DNA of 64,000 bases, taken from NCBI GenBank assembly GCA_016705335.1, contig JADIYN010000002.1:186001-250000 (forward strand), written 5' to 3'. This DNA comes from Draconibacterium sp. Lineage in GTDB: Bacteria; Bacteroidota; Bacteroidia; Bacteroidales; Prolixibacteraceae. Under the pieces are notes generated by a model. The model had not been told where the DNA came from and made no database searches. It saw only the letters and a program-made list of their open reading frames with translations. Within the stretch, counting starts at the first letter, position 1; each line of letters starts with the position of its first letter. Below are positions 10,938-22,285 of the stretch, one piece after another. Made by a program: the position numbers and the translations under genes.

Positions 10938-13411
10938 TTATTGAACATTGATTTTTATTTCAGCTGGTTTTAGCCAGTTAGCCGAGAATTGAACAGAAAT
11001 GTCACCAGCAGTTTCTCCTGTTTTTATGTAGGCGATCATCCTTCCATGAAAAACCCTGTGCCTGTTATCGGTATAATCAGACATATCTGAATTATTACTG
11101 GCTTCAAGACCAAGCAAAACCGCATCTCCATTAATCTGACAGGTTATTTCATCTTCTGAAAGCATTACCGGAATTCCGTTTTCATCAACTACCTGAATTA
11201 TAACCTGTGAAACTCCGCCTTTTTCAACTTTAATTTCTTTTGAAATGATTTTTATAGCATCGGGACGTGCAGAAGATTGAATTGCATATTGGCTGACCTG
11301 ATTTCCGGCAGCATCCATACCAACGACTTCAAGCTTACCAGAAGCGTAAGGAATATCCCAGAAAATGACTCCTGTTTTTTCGTCATACGGTTTAGTTTCG
11401 CCCACTTCCTTTCCATTGAGCATGAGTTTAGCCTGAGCAGCGTTTGTGTAACTCACAACCCGAATTGACTGTCCGGCTTCGTAATTCCAGATTGGCCATG
11501 CATCAATCGACAGCCCCCTGTTTCTACCTCTTCCATCAGGAACAGGATAAGTTCCAAGGTAGGCCATAGGTTTTTCTGACCATAACGACTGGCGATAAAA
11601 ACCTCTTGGTTTGATAAAGCCGCCAAAATCGAGCAACCCTGAATAAAAACCCCGTGATGGCCAGCGGCCTGATTCGCCCAGATAATCTATTCCCGTCCAC
11701 AGGAATTGCCCAAAAATGAATTCGCGGGATGTTACTGCTTTCCATGCATCGATATCGTGGCGGTTTTCGCTGCCAAAAATCACCCGTTCGGGGTATTTGG
11801 CATGATCCTGATCATATAAACTTTCGGTATAATTATAACCCGTAATATCCAGAGCAGAAGGATAAGCAGTTTGGTTTGACATGGCAACTCCTGCCAAACC
11901 TGCAGTTGCCGGTCTCGATGGATCAAACTGTTTTACAACTTTTACAAGTCGTTTGGCTATATCTCCCAAACGCATGGCATCGGGTGCATCTTTTTTGTAT
12001 CCGCCAAAAATAGCTTGTGTAAATCCTGTATCTCCGCCACCATCCAAAACCGGGTGAGAATAAGGATCATTCGGATAATCGACTTCGTTGCCAATGCTCC
12101 ATGCAAAAACAGACGGATGGTTCCGATCACGTTTAATCATATCTGTCAAATCTCTTTCACCCCACTCTTCAAAAAAACTGAAAGAGCCCTGAAAACCGGG
12201 AGTTCCAACATTCCATCCCTCAATCCATTTGCGTTTTGGAAATTCCCATTCATCAAAAGCTTCATTCAACACCAGCAATCCAATTTCATCGCAAAGCTCA
12301 TATAAATCGGGCGCCTGCGGATTATGGCTTGTACGTATTGCATTTATGCCAATTTCCTTTAAGGTGAGCAACCGTCTTTGCCAAACTTCACGCGGAACTG
12401 CCGCACCAAGTACACCACCATCGTGATGCAGACAAACACCTTTCACCTTCATCCACTCACCATTTAATGCAAAACCTTTGTTCGGATCGAAGGTATACTC
12501 CCGAAATCCTGTCTTCGTTGTTGTTTCATCAATCAACTGTCCGTCTTTAAATACTGATGTCTTTACACTGTATAAATTCGGATTACCCAAAGACCAAAGT
12601 TTGGGATTTGAAACATGTAATACTGTTTTAATTTTTCCTGTCTTTTTGGCTTCAACAGTTATTTTATCGGAAGATTTTGCTGCAGGAATATTGTTATCGT
12701 CAAATAGTTCATTTGTAACTGTCAAAGCAGAAGATTCATCCAAACTGTTTTCCATTTCCACTTCCAAATTTAAATTGTAGCCTTTTTTCTGTTTTTCAGG
12801 ATGGGCAAAAACACCCCATTGCGCAATATGTACAGGATTTGAATACACCACCCAAACATTGCGGTAAATTCCGGAACCGGTGTACCAGCGTGAATCGGCA
12901 GATTGGCTATGATCAACCCTGACAACTACAAGGTTTTCTTCACCATATTTAATTTGTGAAGTGGCATCGTACATAAAAGAAATATAGCCGTTTGGCCGCT
13001 TTCCGATCGACTGACCATTGACAAACACTTCACTGTGATTGTAAACACCCTCAAAATACAGGTACACTTTTTGCCTTCATTTTCTTTTGGAATAAAAAGC
13101 TGTTTGCGATACCAGCCAACCCCACCCGGCAAATATCCGGTAGCACTCGCCAGTGTTGGGCTCAGTTGCTGTTTAACACTCCAGTCATGCGGAAGGTCAA
13201 CGGTTCTCCAACTTTGGTCGTTCAGATCGGCTTTTTCCCCGTTTTCAATATCATGAAGAATAAATTTCCAGTTTTGGTTTATTTTTTCGGCCTGACCAAA
13301 ACCAACCTGCGCCGTAGCCGTTTGAAAAAAAGTTAAACTCATTAAAAGTAAGCCGGCCACAAATACACGAAATGTATTCAATGGAATTCTGTATTTAAGT
13401 AATGATGGCAT
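10938..13411 (-). CDS. GH2 beta-galactosidase/beta-glucuronidase-like enzyme (frameshifted)
   Basis: Reconstructed ~825 residues. Signal peptide (FVAGLLLMSLTFFQTATAQ), sugar-binding jelly roll (NQNWKFILHD, DLPHDWSVKQQL, GGVGWYRKQL, YFEGVYNHSEVFVNG), immunoglobulin-like domain, then a GH2 TIM barrel. The barrel has INAIRTSHNPQAPDLYELCD, acid/base Glu in FAWSIGNEVDYP and a probable nucleophile in VIFGSENRHD. A C-terminal beta domain follows. One A is missing from an A run at ~13070; adding it joins ENEGKK to VYLYFEGV. Family members remove terminal beta-galactose, beta-glucuronate or related sugars; which one cannot be read here. It lies 3 bp after the GH51 gene, so translation is probably coupled within the five-gene operon. 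Confidence 0.85.
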
Positions 13412-13414
13412 TGT

Positions 13415-15361
13415 TTATTTCTCTTTTTGAATTTTTAGTTTGCAAACATAAAAAGCGTTGGCTTGTGCTTCCAGCGTAAATCCAGCTTCTTCAGCCAGTA
13501 TAAACGAATGAACCGGAACAACATTATTTGGGTTATCAATGGTGTTTACCGCTTCAGGAACAAGTGTGTGCAATTCAATAACTGCAATCCGCTGGTTGTG
13601 AACCGACTGTTGGAGACCTTTTATGCTGATGTTGATTTTTTTTGCTTCCGTTGAGGAATTCACCACTTTCACGATCAATTCAGAAGTAGCGTCATCCATA
13701 ACCGAACTGGCATATAAACCATCTTTCCCGGCTATGTTTTTGCCCTCCTGTTTTATGGGTAACACATGTGTACCGGCATTTTGGGCATACATTTGCTGCA
13801 CATAATAATTGGGTGTCCGAACCACCGAAAGGTTATCAAACCAAATCATATCGGGTTTCCACTGCCAGGCATCAACATGTGCAAACAAAGGCGCATAAGT
13901 GGCCAGATGAACGATGTCGGCATTTCTTTCAAGACCCGTCATAAATGCAGCTTCGGAAATTGCAGAAACCGCGTTGTTGTTGCGACTGCGATGATGAGCG
14001 GCATACTCACCTGCAAATACTTTTGGCCCGTTACGGTCGTAACTATCGTACCTTTCCGCATTTTCGAGAAACCATTCAGGACTGCGGTAGTAATGTTCAT
14101 CCACCAAATCAACTTTGAGTTCCTTCATTTTAGGCCACAAATAATTAAAATGTTCACCATCGGGAGCGGGTCCCGCTGTTCCAATAATTTTTATTTCGGG
14201 ATATTTCTTACGCAAAGCCTCCATAAACGGAACAAGACGCTCCACATAACTTTCTCCCCACTGTTCGTTTCCAATGGCAATGTATTTCAGATTGAATGGT
14301 TCAGGATGCCCCATTTCGGCGCGGATTTTTCCCCATTTTGAATCAACAGGGCCGTTGGCAAATTCAATCAAGTCCAATGCATCGTCGATGTAAGGTTGTA
14401 AATCGCCGACCGCCACACACTCTGTACTTTCATACTGACAAGCCAAACCACAACTCACAACGGGTAAAGGTTCTGCTCCAATATCTTCGCTCAGCAGGAA
14501 AAACTCATAAAAACCCAATCCATAGGTTTGATAATAATCGGGAAAGAAACGGTGTTTGAAAGTATAGTTCCAGCGGTTTTCATTCAAGGGCCGGTTTTCA
14601 ACCGGGCCAACGCTATTCTTCCACTGATAGCGGGTTTCGAGGGTATTTCCTTCGATGATGCAGCCACCGGGAAAGCGAAAAACTCCGGGATTCAAATCAT
14701 AAAGTGCTTCCAAAAGGTCTTTCCGCAAACCGTTTTCACGATTCTTCCAGGTTTCTGCAGGAAAAAGAGAAATATGGTCGATGTCAACAATACCAGGAGT
14801 TTCAAGTACAAGTCGTAATTTTCCTTTTGCATCGGTAACGCCGGCTTTTAAACTGACAGAATATTTTTTCCACTCCTTTCCCTGAACAAGGATATCTGTT
14901 TTTCCAATAATTTCTTCCTGTGAATTGACAAGTTCAATCCTGAATTTTTTTTCACCACCATCATTTGACCGCCCGTAAAATGAAAAATTGTACCCTGCAT
15001 TTTGTTTGAAACCAATTCTTCTGAATCCCTCGTTCTCAAGCCCGGTTCCGCGTCGCAACCCGCTTTCGTTCATTTGCACATAATGCGGATTTCGTTCGAA
15101 ACATGGATTTTCGGATTTGACGGATACATCTCCAAATGGAGTCCAGCCAACAAAGGGCTGATCAAATTCGAAAGACCGGTTTTTAATGAGTTCGGCATAA
15201 AGACCGCCATCGGCTCCAAAATTGATGTCCTCAAAAAAAACTCCGTACATATCGGGCTGAATTTCAGCACCTGATTTTTGCAAATCAACTTCGAAAGCAA
15301 TTTGAGAACCCGCATAAAAACAGCTTATTCCAAGTAATAAGACTATGACTAATTTTTTCAT
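13415..15361 (-). CDS. GH51 alpha-L-arabinofuranosidase with CBM-like insert
   Basis: Intact 648 residues with signal peptide (MKKLVIVLLLGISCFYAGSQ). After the first barrel strand (PDMYGVFFEDINFGADGG), residues ~70-195 form a carbohydrate-binding-like beta sandwich (GYNFSFYGRSNDGG, VDIDHISLFP). The GH51 TIM barrel then carries the acid/base Glu in YIAIGNEQWG and the nucleophile in KVFAGEYAAH. The C-terminal beta domain typical of alpha-L-arabinofuranosidases ends the protein. The expected reaction is hydrolysis of terminal alpha-L-arabinofuranosyl residues from arabinan or arabinogalactan, after export. It differs strongly in length and architecture from the second GH51 at 27821-29425, suggesting distinct linkages. 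Second gene of the operon led by GH27; the 150-bp gap after GH27 shows no operator copy. Confidence 0.87.
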   Translation of the reverse strand: MKKLVIVLLLGISCFYAGSQIAFEVDLQKSGAEIQPDMYGVFFEDINFGADGGLYAELIKNRSFEFDQPFVGWTPFGDVSVKSENPCFERNPHYVQMNESGLRRGTGLENEGFRRIGFKQNAGYNFSFYGRSNDGGEKKFRIELVNSQEEIIGKTDILVQGKEWKKYSVSLKAGVTDAKGKLRLVLETPGIVDIDHISLFPAETWKNRENGLRKDLLEALYDLNPGVFRFPGGCIIEGNTLETRYQWKNSVGPVENRPLNENRWNYTFKHRFFPDYYQTYGLGFYEFFLLSEDIGAEPLPVVSCGLACQYESTECVAVGDLQPYIDDALDLIEFANGPVDSKWGKIRAEMGHPEPFNLKYIAIGNEQWGESYVERLVPFMEALRKKYPEIKIIGTAGPAPDGEHFNYLWPKMKELKVDLVDEHYYRSPEWFLENAERYDSYDRNGPKVFAGEYAAHHRSRNNNAVSAISEAAFMTGLERNADIVHLATYAPLFAHVDAWQWKPDMIWFDNLSVVRTPNYYVQQMYAQNAGTHVLPIKQEGKNIAGKDGLYASSVMDDATSELIVKVVNSSTEAKKINISIKGLQQSVHNQRIAVIELHTLVPEAVNTIDNPNNVVPVHSFILAEEAGFTLEAQANAFYVCKLKIQKEK

Positions 15362-15511
15362 TTCACAATTATTGTTTGTTTATTGATTTATTTTCAATTA
15401 CTGATAACGCGTTTTCCGGGAGTAAGTATTTTAAAACTGCGGAACCCTGAATTTTACCATCAGTGGGTAAATTTTTATTGTTTGTAATCATTTTGTTCAA
15501 AACATTCGTAT

Positions 15512-16918
15512 TTAGTTGATTTTAAACAAACCACAGGCATGGGCATTGAGCTCACTTTCGAAAGTTCCGCTGAATTTGCCCAGTTTTTTTCCCGACCACA
15601 TATCCATGATTTTACAACTTCCTTCAATACCAAGTTTCGAGAGTTCAATTCCTACGTTCATCGGTTCTTTTTGGTCTGAAATATTAAAAAGTGCAAGATA
15701 AATTTCACCAGTAACAGGATTCTGAGAAGTAACGGCAACTTTGCCATTTTCTTTGTAAAGCTGCCGAACATTGGCACTTTCACCGTGCATTTTCAGAACT
15801 TCCTTATTGGTGAGCAGCGAAAGCGTGAATTCGTTGTTACTGGGTAAATCGCCCCCAAACATCAGTGGTGATTTAAAAATTGTAAAAAATGTCATCAGTG
15901 AATATTGTTCATCGGGTGTAAGGCGTGTCATGCGATCTTCGCCACGTTCACCACGAACAGAAATCCTGCCGAGCGGGATCATGTCGCAGTCGGGCCAGGC
16001 GCCGGGAGTAATAAACGGATACCATTGCTGCGCCACGTCCATCAGGTGGGTCAGATGCCCCCAGGTATCCCAAACATCGTCAACCATGCGCCACATGTTG
16101 GCATGTTCCTTAACATGGTCAGCATCTTTAAACGGCGTTTCACCCGGTGATGTGCTTAATACAATTGGCCGCCCACACTGATCGATCGCATTTCGGATCA
16201 GTTCGATTTCGGCTTTGTGATACGGACGGGAAAGATCGTCAACTTTCACAAAGTCAACGCCCCAGCTCGCATACAAGTTAAAAATTGAATTATAATATTC
16301 CTGAGCACCCGGTTTTTCGGCTAAAATTGTGTAATTGTCACGCAACCACGGGCATTGTAATTCGGTTGAATAAATCTGATCGGCAGTTATTCCATTGGTT
16401 CCCAGAATTGGCAACTTTTCTTCCACAGCTATTTTGGGAATACCACGCATGATATGTATCCCGAATTTTAAACCTTTACTGTGTACAAATTCAGCAAGGT
16501 CTTTAAAACCGTTTCCGTTTGCTGCCGATGGAAAGCGGTTTACAGCAGGCTGGTAACGACCGTATTCGTCAATTACATAACGCGGATCGGTTTGATTGTA
16601 GCCACCTGCTTTGTCGTTTTCCACAAACCAGCGGATGTCAACAACAATATATTCCCAACCGTATTTTTTCAGGTAAGCAGCCATGTAAACTGCATTGGCT
16701 TTAACTTCATGTTCTTCCACTGTGGGGCCGTAGCAATCCCAGCTGTTCCAGCCCATTGGCGGCGTTTGCGCCCATGTTTTGAATTCGCCTTTTGCAAATG
16801 AAACCGGCTTTTTCTGAGCAGCACAATCCATAAATGATAAAGCCACGGCAAACACAAAAAGAATGGTTTTAATGAAATTGCGTTTAATCAATTCAAAAAG
16901 TATGGTATTGGTTTTCAT
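15512..16918 (-). CDS. GH27 alpha-galactosidase
   Basis: Intact 468 residues. The signal peptide is long (to about residue 35, ending near FMDCAAQ). The GH27 hallmark TPPMGWNSWDCYG lies near residue 52; the nucleophile Asp is in VDFVKVDDLSRP and the acid/base Asp in NMWRMVDDVWDTWG. The C-terminal beta domain ends in FESELNAHACGLFKIN. The family releases terminal alpha-galactose (some members act on alpha-N-acetylgalactosamine or beta-arabinopyranose). It is the first gene of a five-gene minus-strand operon, and an activator-type promoter with the shared operator lies about 140-210 bp upstream. With GH51 and GH2 it fits trimming of an arabinogalactan-like side chain; substrate is inference. 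Confidence 0.9.
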   Translation of the reverse strand: MKTNTILFELIKRNFIKTILFVFAVALSFMDCAAQKKPVSFAKGEFKTWAQTPPMGWNSWDCYGPTVEEHEVKANAVYMAAYLKKYGWEYIVVDIRWFVENDKAGGYNQTDPRYVIDEYGRYQPAVNRFPSAANGNGFKDLAEFVHSKGLKFGIHIMRGIPKIAVEEKLPILGTNGITADQIYSTELQCPWLRDNYTILAEKPGAQEYYNSIFNLYASWGVDFVKVDDLSRPYHKAEIELIRNAIDQCGRPIVLSTSPGETPFKDADHVKEHANMWRMVDDVWDTWGHLTHLMDVAQQWYPFITPGAWPDCDMIPLGRISVRGERGEDRMTRLTPDEQYSLMTFFTIFKSPLMFGGDLPSNNEFTLSLLTNKEVLKMHGESANVRQLYKENGKVAVTSQNPVTGEIYLALFNISDQKEPMNVGIELSKLGIEGSCKIMDMWSGKKLGKFSGTFESELNAHACGLFKIN

Positions 16919-17234
16919 TGTTAGATTTTCATTTTATTAGCTTCAGGCAAAAGATAGAAAAGGCAGAAATCCAAAGTAAGGGATGAATTCATGTTTTTAG
17001 TTGGTTCAGTGTTCATTTATTTTTCAAACATAGTAATTTCCTTGATTCTCTGGTTTCTGCAAATGTAATCCGAATCAATAATTCTGTTTAATACAAACTC
17101 GTCAAACAAGTATAAGAAAATCTGCAATTGCATTTTGTGTAATCATACAAAAATCAGCAATCACTTGCCAAAGTGTATAAAAAAGAATGATTCAAAAATA
17201 CCAATGATTTTAATATCACCGTTTTTGAGAAGTA
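16919..17234. other. Intergenic region, GH27 promoter
   Basis: No gene is visible in these 316 bp. Besides the promoter/operator at 17060-17127, a second -7-like element (plus CAAACATA, 17025-17032) points the same way toward GH27. No obvious terminator for the upstream short GH2-like gene was found. Confidence 0.4.
17060..17127 (-). promoter_or_regulatory. Promoter and HTCS operator-like repeat for GH27 operon
   Basis: Minus-strand -7 element TACATTTG (plus CAAATGTA, 17060-17067). TACAAACTCGTCAA (17092-17105) begins 25 bp upstream of it, the same spacing as at the GH30-like promoter. A weak copy (9 of 14) lies 22 bp further at 17114-17127 and resembles the second copy of the GH30-like site (both contain GAAA and TCTGCAA). 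Found by eye. Confidence 0.5.
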
Positions 17235-17825
17235 TTATTTGAATGGCGATTTTTTGTTCCTTAAATCAGACGACTCTTTAATTACCAGCCAGACATGTTT
17301 GTAAATTCCTGATTCAGTGCAGAAATCAGAATCCAAATGTTTGGGTATTGTTACACGAACCGCAATTACATTTTTACCATGGGCATTTAGATATGGATTA
17401 AGTATTGCCTGCAGGGAAGTATTTTCGGAATTTGAACTTTTAATTGTGATACCATTTACAAAGATTTCAGATTGATGACACAGTCCCTCAAAATTTATAA
17501 CTATGCTTTTATTTGTCCAATCTTCAGGAATTGTAAACTGTTTTCTGTACCATCCTACTTCTAATGGAATTGATAAATTCAAACCGGATGCAGTTTTGTT
17601 AAGTAGCTCTTTATCTTTACTCCAATCATGCGGCAAATCAATATTTTGCCATTTATTGTCATCAAATTCAACCAGATTAGCCGATTGAATATCTCCCAGG
17701 CTAAATTTCCAGTTCAGATCGAATAATTGCGTCCGAATTATCTTTTCCTGATTCCTTTTACAATTAATTGCACTGCCAACAATTAATAAAAGTATTAACA
17801 CCAGTAATTTATCACGATTAAACAT
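17235..17825 (-). CDS. Stand-alone GH2 N-terminal sugar-binding domain, lipoprotein
   Basis: A 196-residue protein with a lipoprotein-like signal (MFNRDKLLVLILLLIVGSAINC). It matches only the first jelly-roll domain of GH2 enzymes: LFDLNWKFSLGD, NIDLPHDWSKDK, EVGWYRKQFTIP, INFEGLCHQSEIFVNG, ESGIYKHVWLV. It parallels residues ~35-220 of the GH2 at 10938-13411 and then stops, with no immunoglobulin or TIM-barrel domain and no continuation in other frames of the following DNA that I can see. It is either a remnant of a deleted GH2 or a non-catalytic surface glycan-binding lipoprotein. It has its own operator-bearing promoter, which favours an expressed protein; function is otherwise unproven. 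Confidence 0.7.
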   Translation of the reverse strand: MFNRDKLLVLILLLIVGSAINCKRNQEKIIRTQLFDLNWKFSLGDIQSANLVEFDDNKWQNIDLPHDWSKDKELLNKTASGLNLSIPLEVGWYRKQFTIPEDWTNKSIVINFEGLCHQSEIFVNGITIKSSNSENTSLQAILNPYLNAHGKNVIAVRVTIPKHLDSDFCTESGIYKHVWLVIKESSDLRNKKSPFK

Positions 17826-17990
17826 GATTGGTTCTTCTGTTGGTTTATCCTTGTTTTTAATCTCTTCACATCTATTTCTCTATGTTTTTATTTTGTCGTG
17901 TGTTACAAGAATCTATTCAGAAATGATCGAATATTTCTGAAATTGAAATATCTGATTTAAGATATCAATTCATGAAGATTTTTAACCATA

Positions 17991-18058
17991 TAAAACTACC
18001 CTGATTAAAAAAATATACACTTTATAAACTCGTCAATCTCCCAGCAAAAATCAGTCAA
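17991..18058 (-). promoter_or_regulatory. Operator-like repeat upstream of short GH2-like gene
   Basis: TATAAACTCGTCAA (18023-18036) is followed exactly 22 bp on by a close copy, CAAAAATCAGTCAA (18045-18058), the best-matching second copy of the five sites. A -7-like element (reverse complement TAGTTTTA, 17991-17998) ends 25 bp before the motif. The orientation fits the minus-strand gene starting at 17825 rather than the HTCS gene starting at 18124. Found by eye. Confidence 0.5.
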
Positions 18059-18123
18059 CTTACTTGTCCTTCAAGATTTTCATTAAATTTACAAGACATC
18101 ATTATTTAACAAAAAGTAACTGT

Positions 18124-21100
18124 ATGAAGATTATCAAATATCTGGTTCTGTTTAATTATTTTTTTTATCTCTTTTTGAATCCTGTTTCAGCAATAAAGAT
18201 TGAAAAAACAGGCATTGAAAAGGGTTTGTCGAATAATAATGTAATAAGTATAACTCAGGACAGGGATGGCTTTATCTGGGTTTGTACCAAAGATGGATTA
18301 AACCGGTTTGATTCAAATATATTCAAGGTTTTTAAATCTTCAGACGCTGATACAAATTCCATCTGCAGCGATGTTCTGAATTTCGTTTATGCTGATAAAT
18401 ATGATGATGTAGTTTGGATTGCATCAGAAAAAATGGTGTTGATGCCTACAATTACAAAACACATCAATTTACCCATTATGAGCATGACTATTCAAATCCA
18501 GGGAAAAACGACCTGGCTGCAAACGGAGTAACATGTATTGATGGAGATGACCGTGGGAACCTGTGGTTTGCCACTTACGACGGAGGTATCGACTTTTTTG
18601 ACAAGGAAACAAAACAATTTACCAACTACAACCAATTAAATACACCGGGTTTGGGTTCAAATTATAACTGGTGTGTGTTGTATGTTTCTGATGAAAAAAT
18701 TTACGCCGGACATGTAAATGACGGTTTTAGTATTATAAATTTAAAAACAAAGACAGCAGTTAATTTTAAACACGACCCCAATGACCCGTCATCACTTCCG
18801 GATAACACTGTAACAAGTATTATAAATGATACAAAGGGAAACATCTGGATTGGGACACGAAACGGGCTTTCTTTATATATTCCCGAAACCAACAGAATTA
18901 CCAACTTTAAAAATGATCCTGCCAACAGTTCTTCTATCTCCAGTAATTTCATCCAAAGAATAATAGAAACTGATGACCATAAACTATGGATCGGTACGGA
19001 GGGTGGCGGTGTTAATATATTGGATTTAAAAGCTTTATCTTTTGCTTCTGATCCAAAAGAGATTAAATTCGATCATATTCTGGCATCTGAAACACATGAA
19101 GGTTTATCCAGCCTTTCAGTACAAAGTGTTTTTCAGGACTCGTTCGGAAATATCTGGCTTGGAGGTTATGGCAGCGGCATCAACTTTATACCAAAAAAGG
19201 AAAGTATTTTTAACAGAATTGTTTACCTCCCCTACATTGGGTACACAAACAGTTTGAATGACAAGGCAGTACTTGGGCTTTGTGCAGATCAGAATGATCA
19301 TGTTTGGGTTGCCAATGGAACCGGTGGAATAAGTATTTACAAGGATGGTGAAAAAATACAACATATAACCGACTTTGGACAAACCAGAGAAAACCAGACC
19401 ATTACAACTGTTTTTAAAGACAGCAAGAACATAATCTGGATTGGAACCGATAAAGGACAAATTTATTTCTATAACAGCGATACGAAAAAATTTACCTCAT
19501 TTAAATATTTTAATGAGTTCAAAAATTATCCGATTTACATGTTTTTTGAGGATTCCCAAAACAACCTCTGGATTGCAACCGATATCGGATTGTTCAAGTA
19601 TAACCTGGAAACCGGAACCGGAGGCACCTTCAATACAAACAATTCAGAACTACCCGACAATATAATAAGAGCTGTTGCAGAAGATAATAAAGGCAATTTA
19701 TGGGTTGGGACGCTAATAGGCGCTCTTTGTGTTTTTGATAAGAATTTCAACCTGGTTCAGAATTATAATCTGAAATATGATTTTTATGCTATAAATCAGA
19801 TTTATAAGGATTCCGGCGACAGAATGTGGATCAGCAGTCAAAACGATCTTTTTTTAATAAAAACGCAGCTGGTTGATTCAGTGATGCGAATTGGAAAAAT
19901 TTCAGGACTAAAGGAAACAAATATTAAGGCTATAGTTGAAGGTAAATCTCCGGACGAAATCTGGCTGAGCACAAATAACGGAATCAGTCATATTGACCTG
20001 AACACAATGCATGTGAGTAATTTTGATGTTGCCGACGGAATTACAATTGGAGATTATTTAAGCGGAGTTGTAACCAAAACAAAAAGCGGTAAAATTTATT
20101 TTGGTTCGAGAAATGGAACAACGTGGTTTGACCAAAATCTTGAGCAAGCTGCAGTTGCTACTCCTGATGCCACTTTCACAGGCTTTTCGGCGATAAACAG
20201 TAAAAAAGATTTAACCCAGTTTGCCGATATTCCATTTAAAAAAGAGATAGAACTAAAACACAATCAAAATTCTTTTCAGATTCGTTTTAACGTGTTGGAT
20301 TATTCACTTTCAAATAAAGTGGAGTTTTTATACCAGATGGCAGGACTTGATGAAGGTTGGTTTCCGGTGAACACAGGGAATGAAGTTACTTTTCGAAATC
20401 TGAAACCCGGAAACTATAAATTCAATCTGAAAACCAGGTTGCAAAACTATGAATGGTCGGAAAATGAAACTTCGTTGAACATACAGATTATACCGCCTTT
20501 ATGGTTGGCGTGGTGGATTAAACTGATTTATTTTATAATTGTTGCAGTAGCAGTCTTTTATATTTTCCGTTTCTACAGGAATAAATTAAAAATTGAAAAC
20601 GACCTGCTTTTGGAAAAAAAGAGCCGCCAGCAGGAACATAATCTCAACGAAGAAAAGCTTAAATTCTTTACCAATATTACACATGAATTAAGAACACCAA
20701 TGACCCTTATATTAGGTCCGCTGGAGGATTTAATAACTGAGGATTCATTAAAACCTGAGCAAAAAAAGAAATTATTTATGATGCAAAGGGTTGCCAATCG
20801 TTTGCTTCAGGCCGTCAATCAAATCCTCGAGTTCAGAAAATCAGAAACCAAAAGCCGAAAATTGAGTGTAATTAAAGACGATCTGGCTAAATACATTTAC
20901 GAAATCGGGGAAAAATATAAAGATTTGAACCGAAACAAAGCTATTGATTTCAAAATAAAAATCCCCAATCATAAAGTTGAACTGTTTTTTGATCCTGATG
21001 TAATCACCATCATCATAGATAATCTGCTTTCCAATGCATTCAAATACACAAAAGAAGGAATTATCAGTCTTGAATTAAAACATATTACGGATGGCAATGT

Positions 21101-22163
21101 TGACTTTGCGGAAATAATAGTTGCCGATACGGGTTACGGAATTTCGGAACAAAATTTACCCCGTATTTTCGAACGGTATTTTCAGGCTAAAAACGCGTCA
21201 CACCCAATAATGGGAACAGGAATTGGTTTGGCGCTTGTGAAAAACATGGTAGAATTGCACGAAGCAGAAATAGACGTAACAAGCCGGTTAAATGAAGGAA
21301 GTACTTTTAAAGTCAGGCTTTTAACAAACACAAGTTACCCTGAAGCAATTCACTATTTTCCTGAGGAGAATCATGCAGAAGAAACTGAAGAAAATTCGAA
21401 AAATGTTATTCTGGTTGTCGATGATAATCCGGAAATCGTTGAATATATTCAGGATTCATTAAGTGATTCCTATGCAATACTTACTGCTGAAAATGGCAAA
21501 GTTGGTTTTGATATTGCGTGTGAAGAAATTCCCGATATTGTTATCAGCGATATCATGATGCCAATTATGGACGGTATTGAAATGTGTAAAATTCTGAAAC
21601 AGGATGTTCGTACCAGTCACATACCCGTTGTTCTTTTAACTGCCAAAGGTTCTTTATATGATCAGAAAATAGGCTACGATGTTGGGGCTGACTCATATCT
21701 GACAAAGCCGTTTAGCAGTAATTTACTAAAAGCAGGCTAAAAACATTATCGATGCCAGAAAGAAATATTCGATGGCAAATTCATCGGGATTTAAAGATAA
21801 ACAACAAATTCTGAATGACTCAGTTGGAGAGTTGGACAAGGAATTTCTGAAAAATTAACCCATGCTATTGAAGAAAATCTGGAAGATGAAGAGATGAATA
21901 TCTCTTATATTGCAGCACAGTTAAACATGAGTCATTCAACATTATACCGAAAAATAAAGGCACTGACAAATTTAACTGCCAATGAATTTATCAGGAAAGT
22001 ACGTATCAACTTTGCAGAACAACTTTTACTTACCGGCCAGTATAATATTTCAGAAATCATGTACAGAATCGGAATTAACAGCAGCAGTTATTTCAGGCAG
22101 TGTTTTAAGGAAGAGTTTGGAATGAATCCAAGTGAATACCTGCAGAAACTAAAAGAAAGTTAA
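18124..22163 (+). CDS. Hybrid two-component system regulator 1 (frameshifted)
   Basis: Start chosen at 18124, where a signal peptide begins (MKIIKYLVLFNYFFYLFLNP). The periplasmic sensor is built of two-component propeller repeats (GLSNNNVISITQDRDGFIWV and many more) and a Y_Y_Y domain. A transmembrane helix lies near 20510-20575. The cytoplasmic part has HisKA (FFTNITHELRTPMTLIL, phospho-His), HATPase (DNLLSNAFKYT, GTGIGLALV), a receiver (VILVVDDNPEI, phospho-Asp in VISDIMMPIMDG) and an AraC DNA-binding domain. Three one-base losses break it: an A run at ~18430, an A run at ~21736 and a T run at ~21857; each repair restores the paralogue's sequence. HTCS proteins sense oligosaccharides and activate the adjacent PUL. 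Tandem with a second HTCS starting 122 bp downstream. Confidence 0.85.
21535..22163 (+). repeat. Duplicated HTCS output region, copy 1
   Basis: The receiver end and AraC domain here are near-identical to 25950-26583. In the last 89 residues I count four differences, and long stretches of DNA are the same. The sensor halves of the two genes are far more divergent. This indicates duplication with retained, or converted, output domains. Confidence 0.8.
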
Positions 22164-22227
22164 ACCACTGAAATAATCTCCTGAAGTTTACACCTATTTA
22201 CCACACCACAAGGGAAAAACTGCAGTC

Positions 22228-22257
22228 TTGTTCAGGAACTTTAATTAAATAAATTTG
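22228..22257 (+). promoter_or_regulatory. Bacteroidota-type promoter of HTCS 2
   Basis: A TTG at 22228-22230 and TAAATTTG at 22250-22257 are separated by 19 bp, matching the known Bacteroidota -33 / -7 layout, about 29 bp before the ATG at 22286. Unlike the enzyme promoters here it has both elements and no operator copy, consistent with constitutive expression of the sensor. Confidence 0.6.
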
Positions 22258-22285
22258 CAAACTTAGTACGCAACTTAGAACCAGT

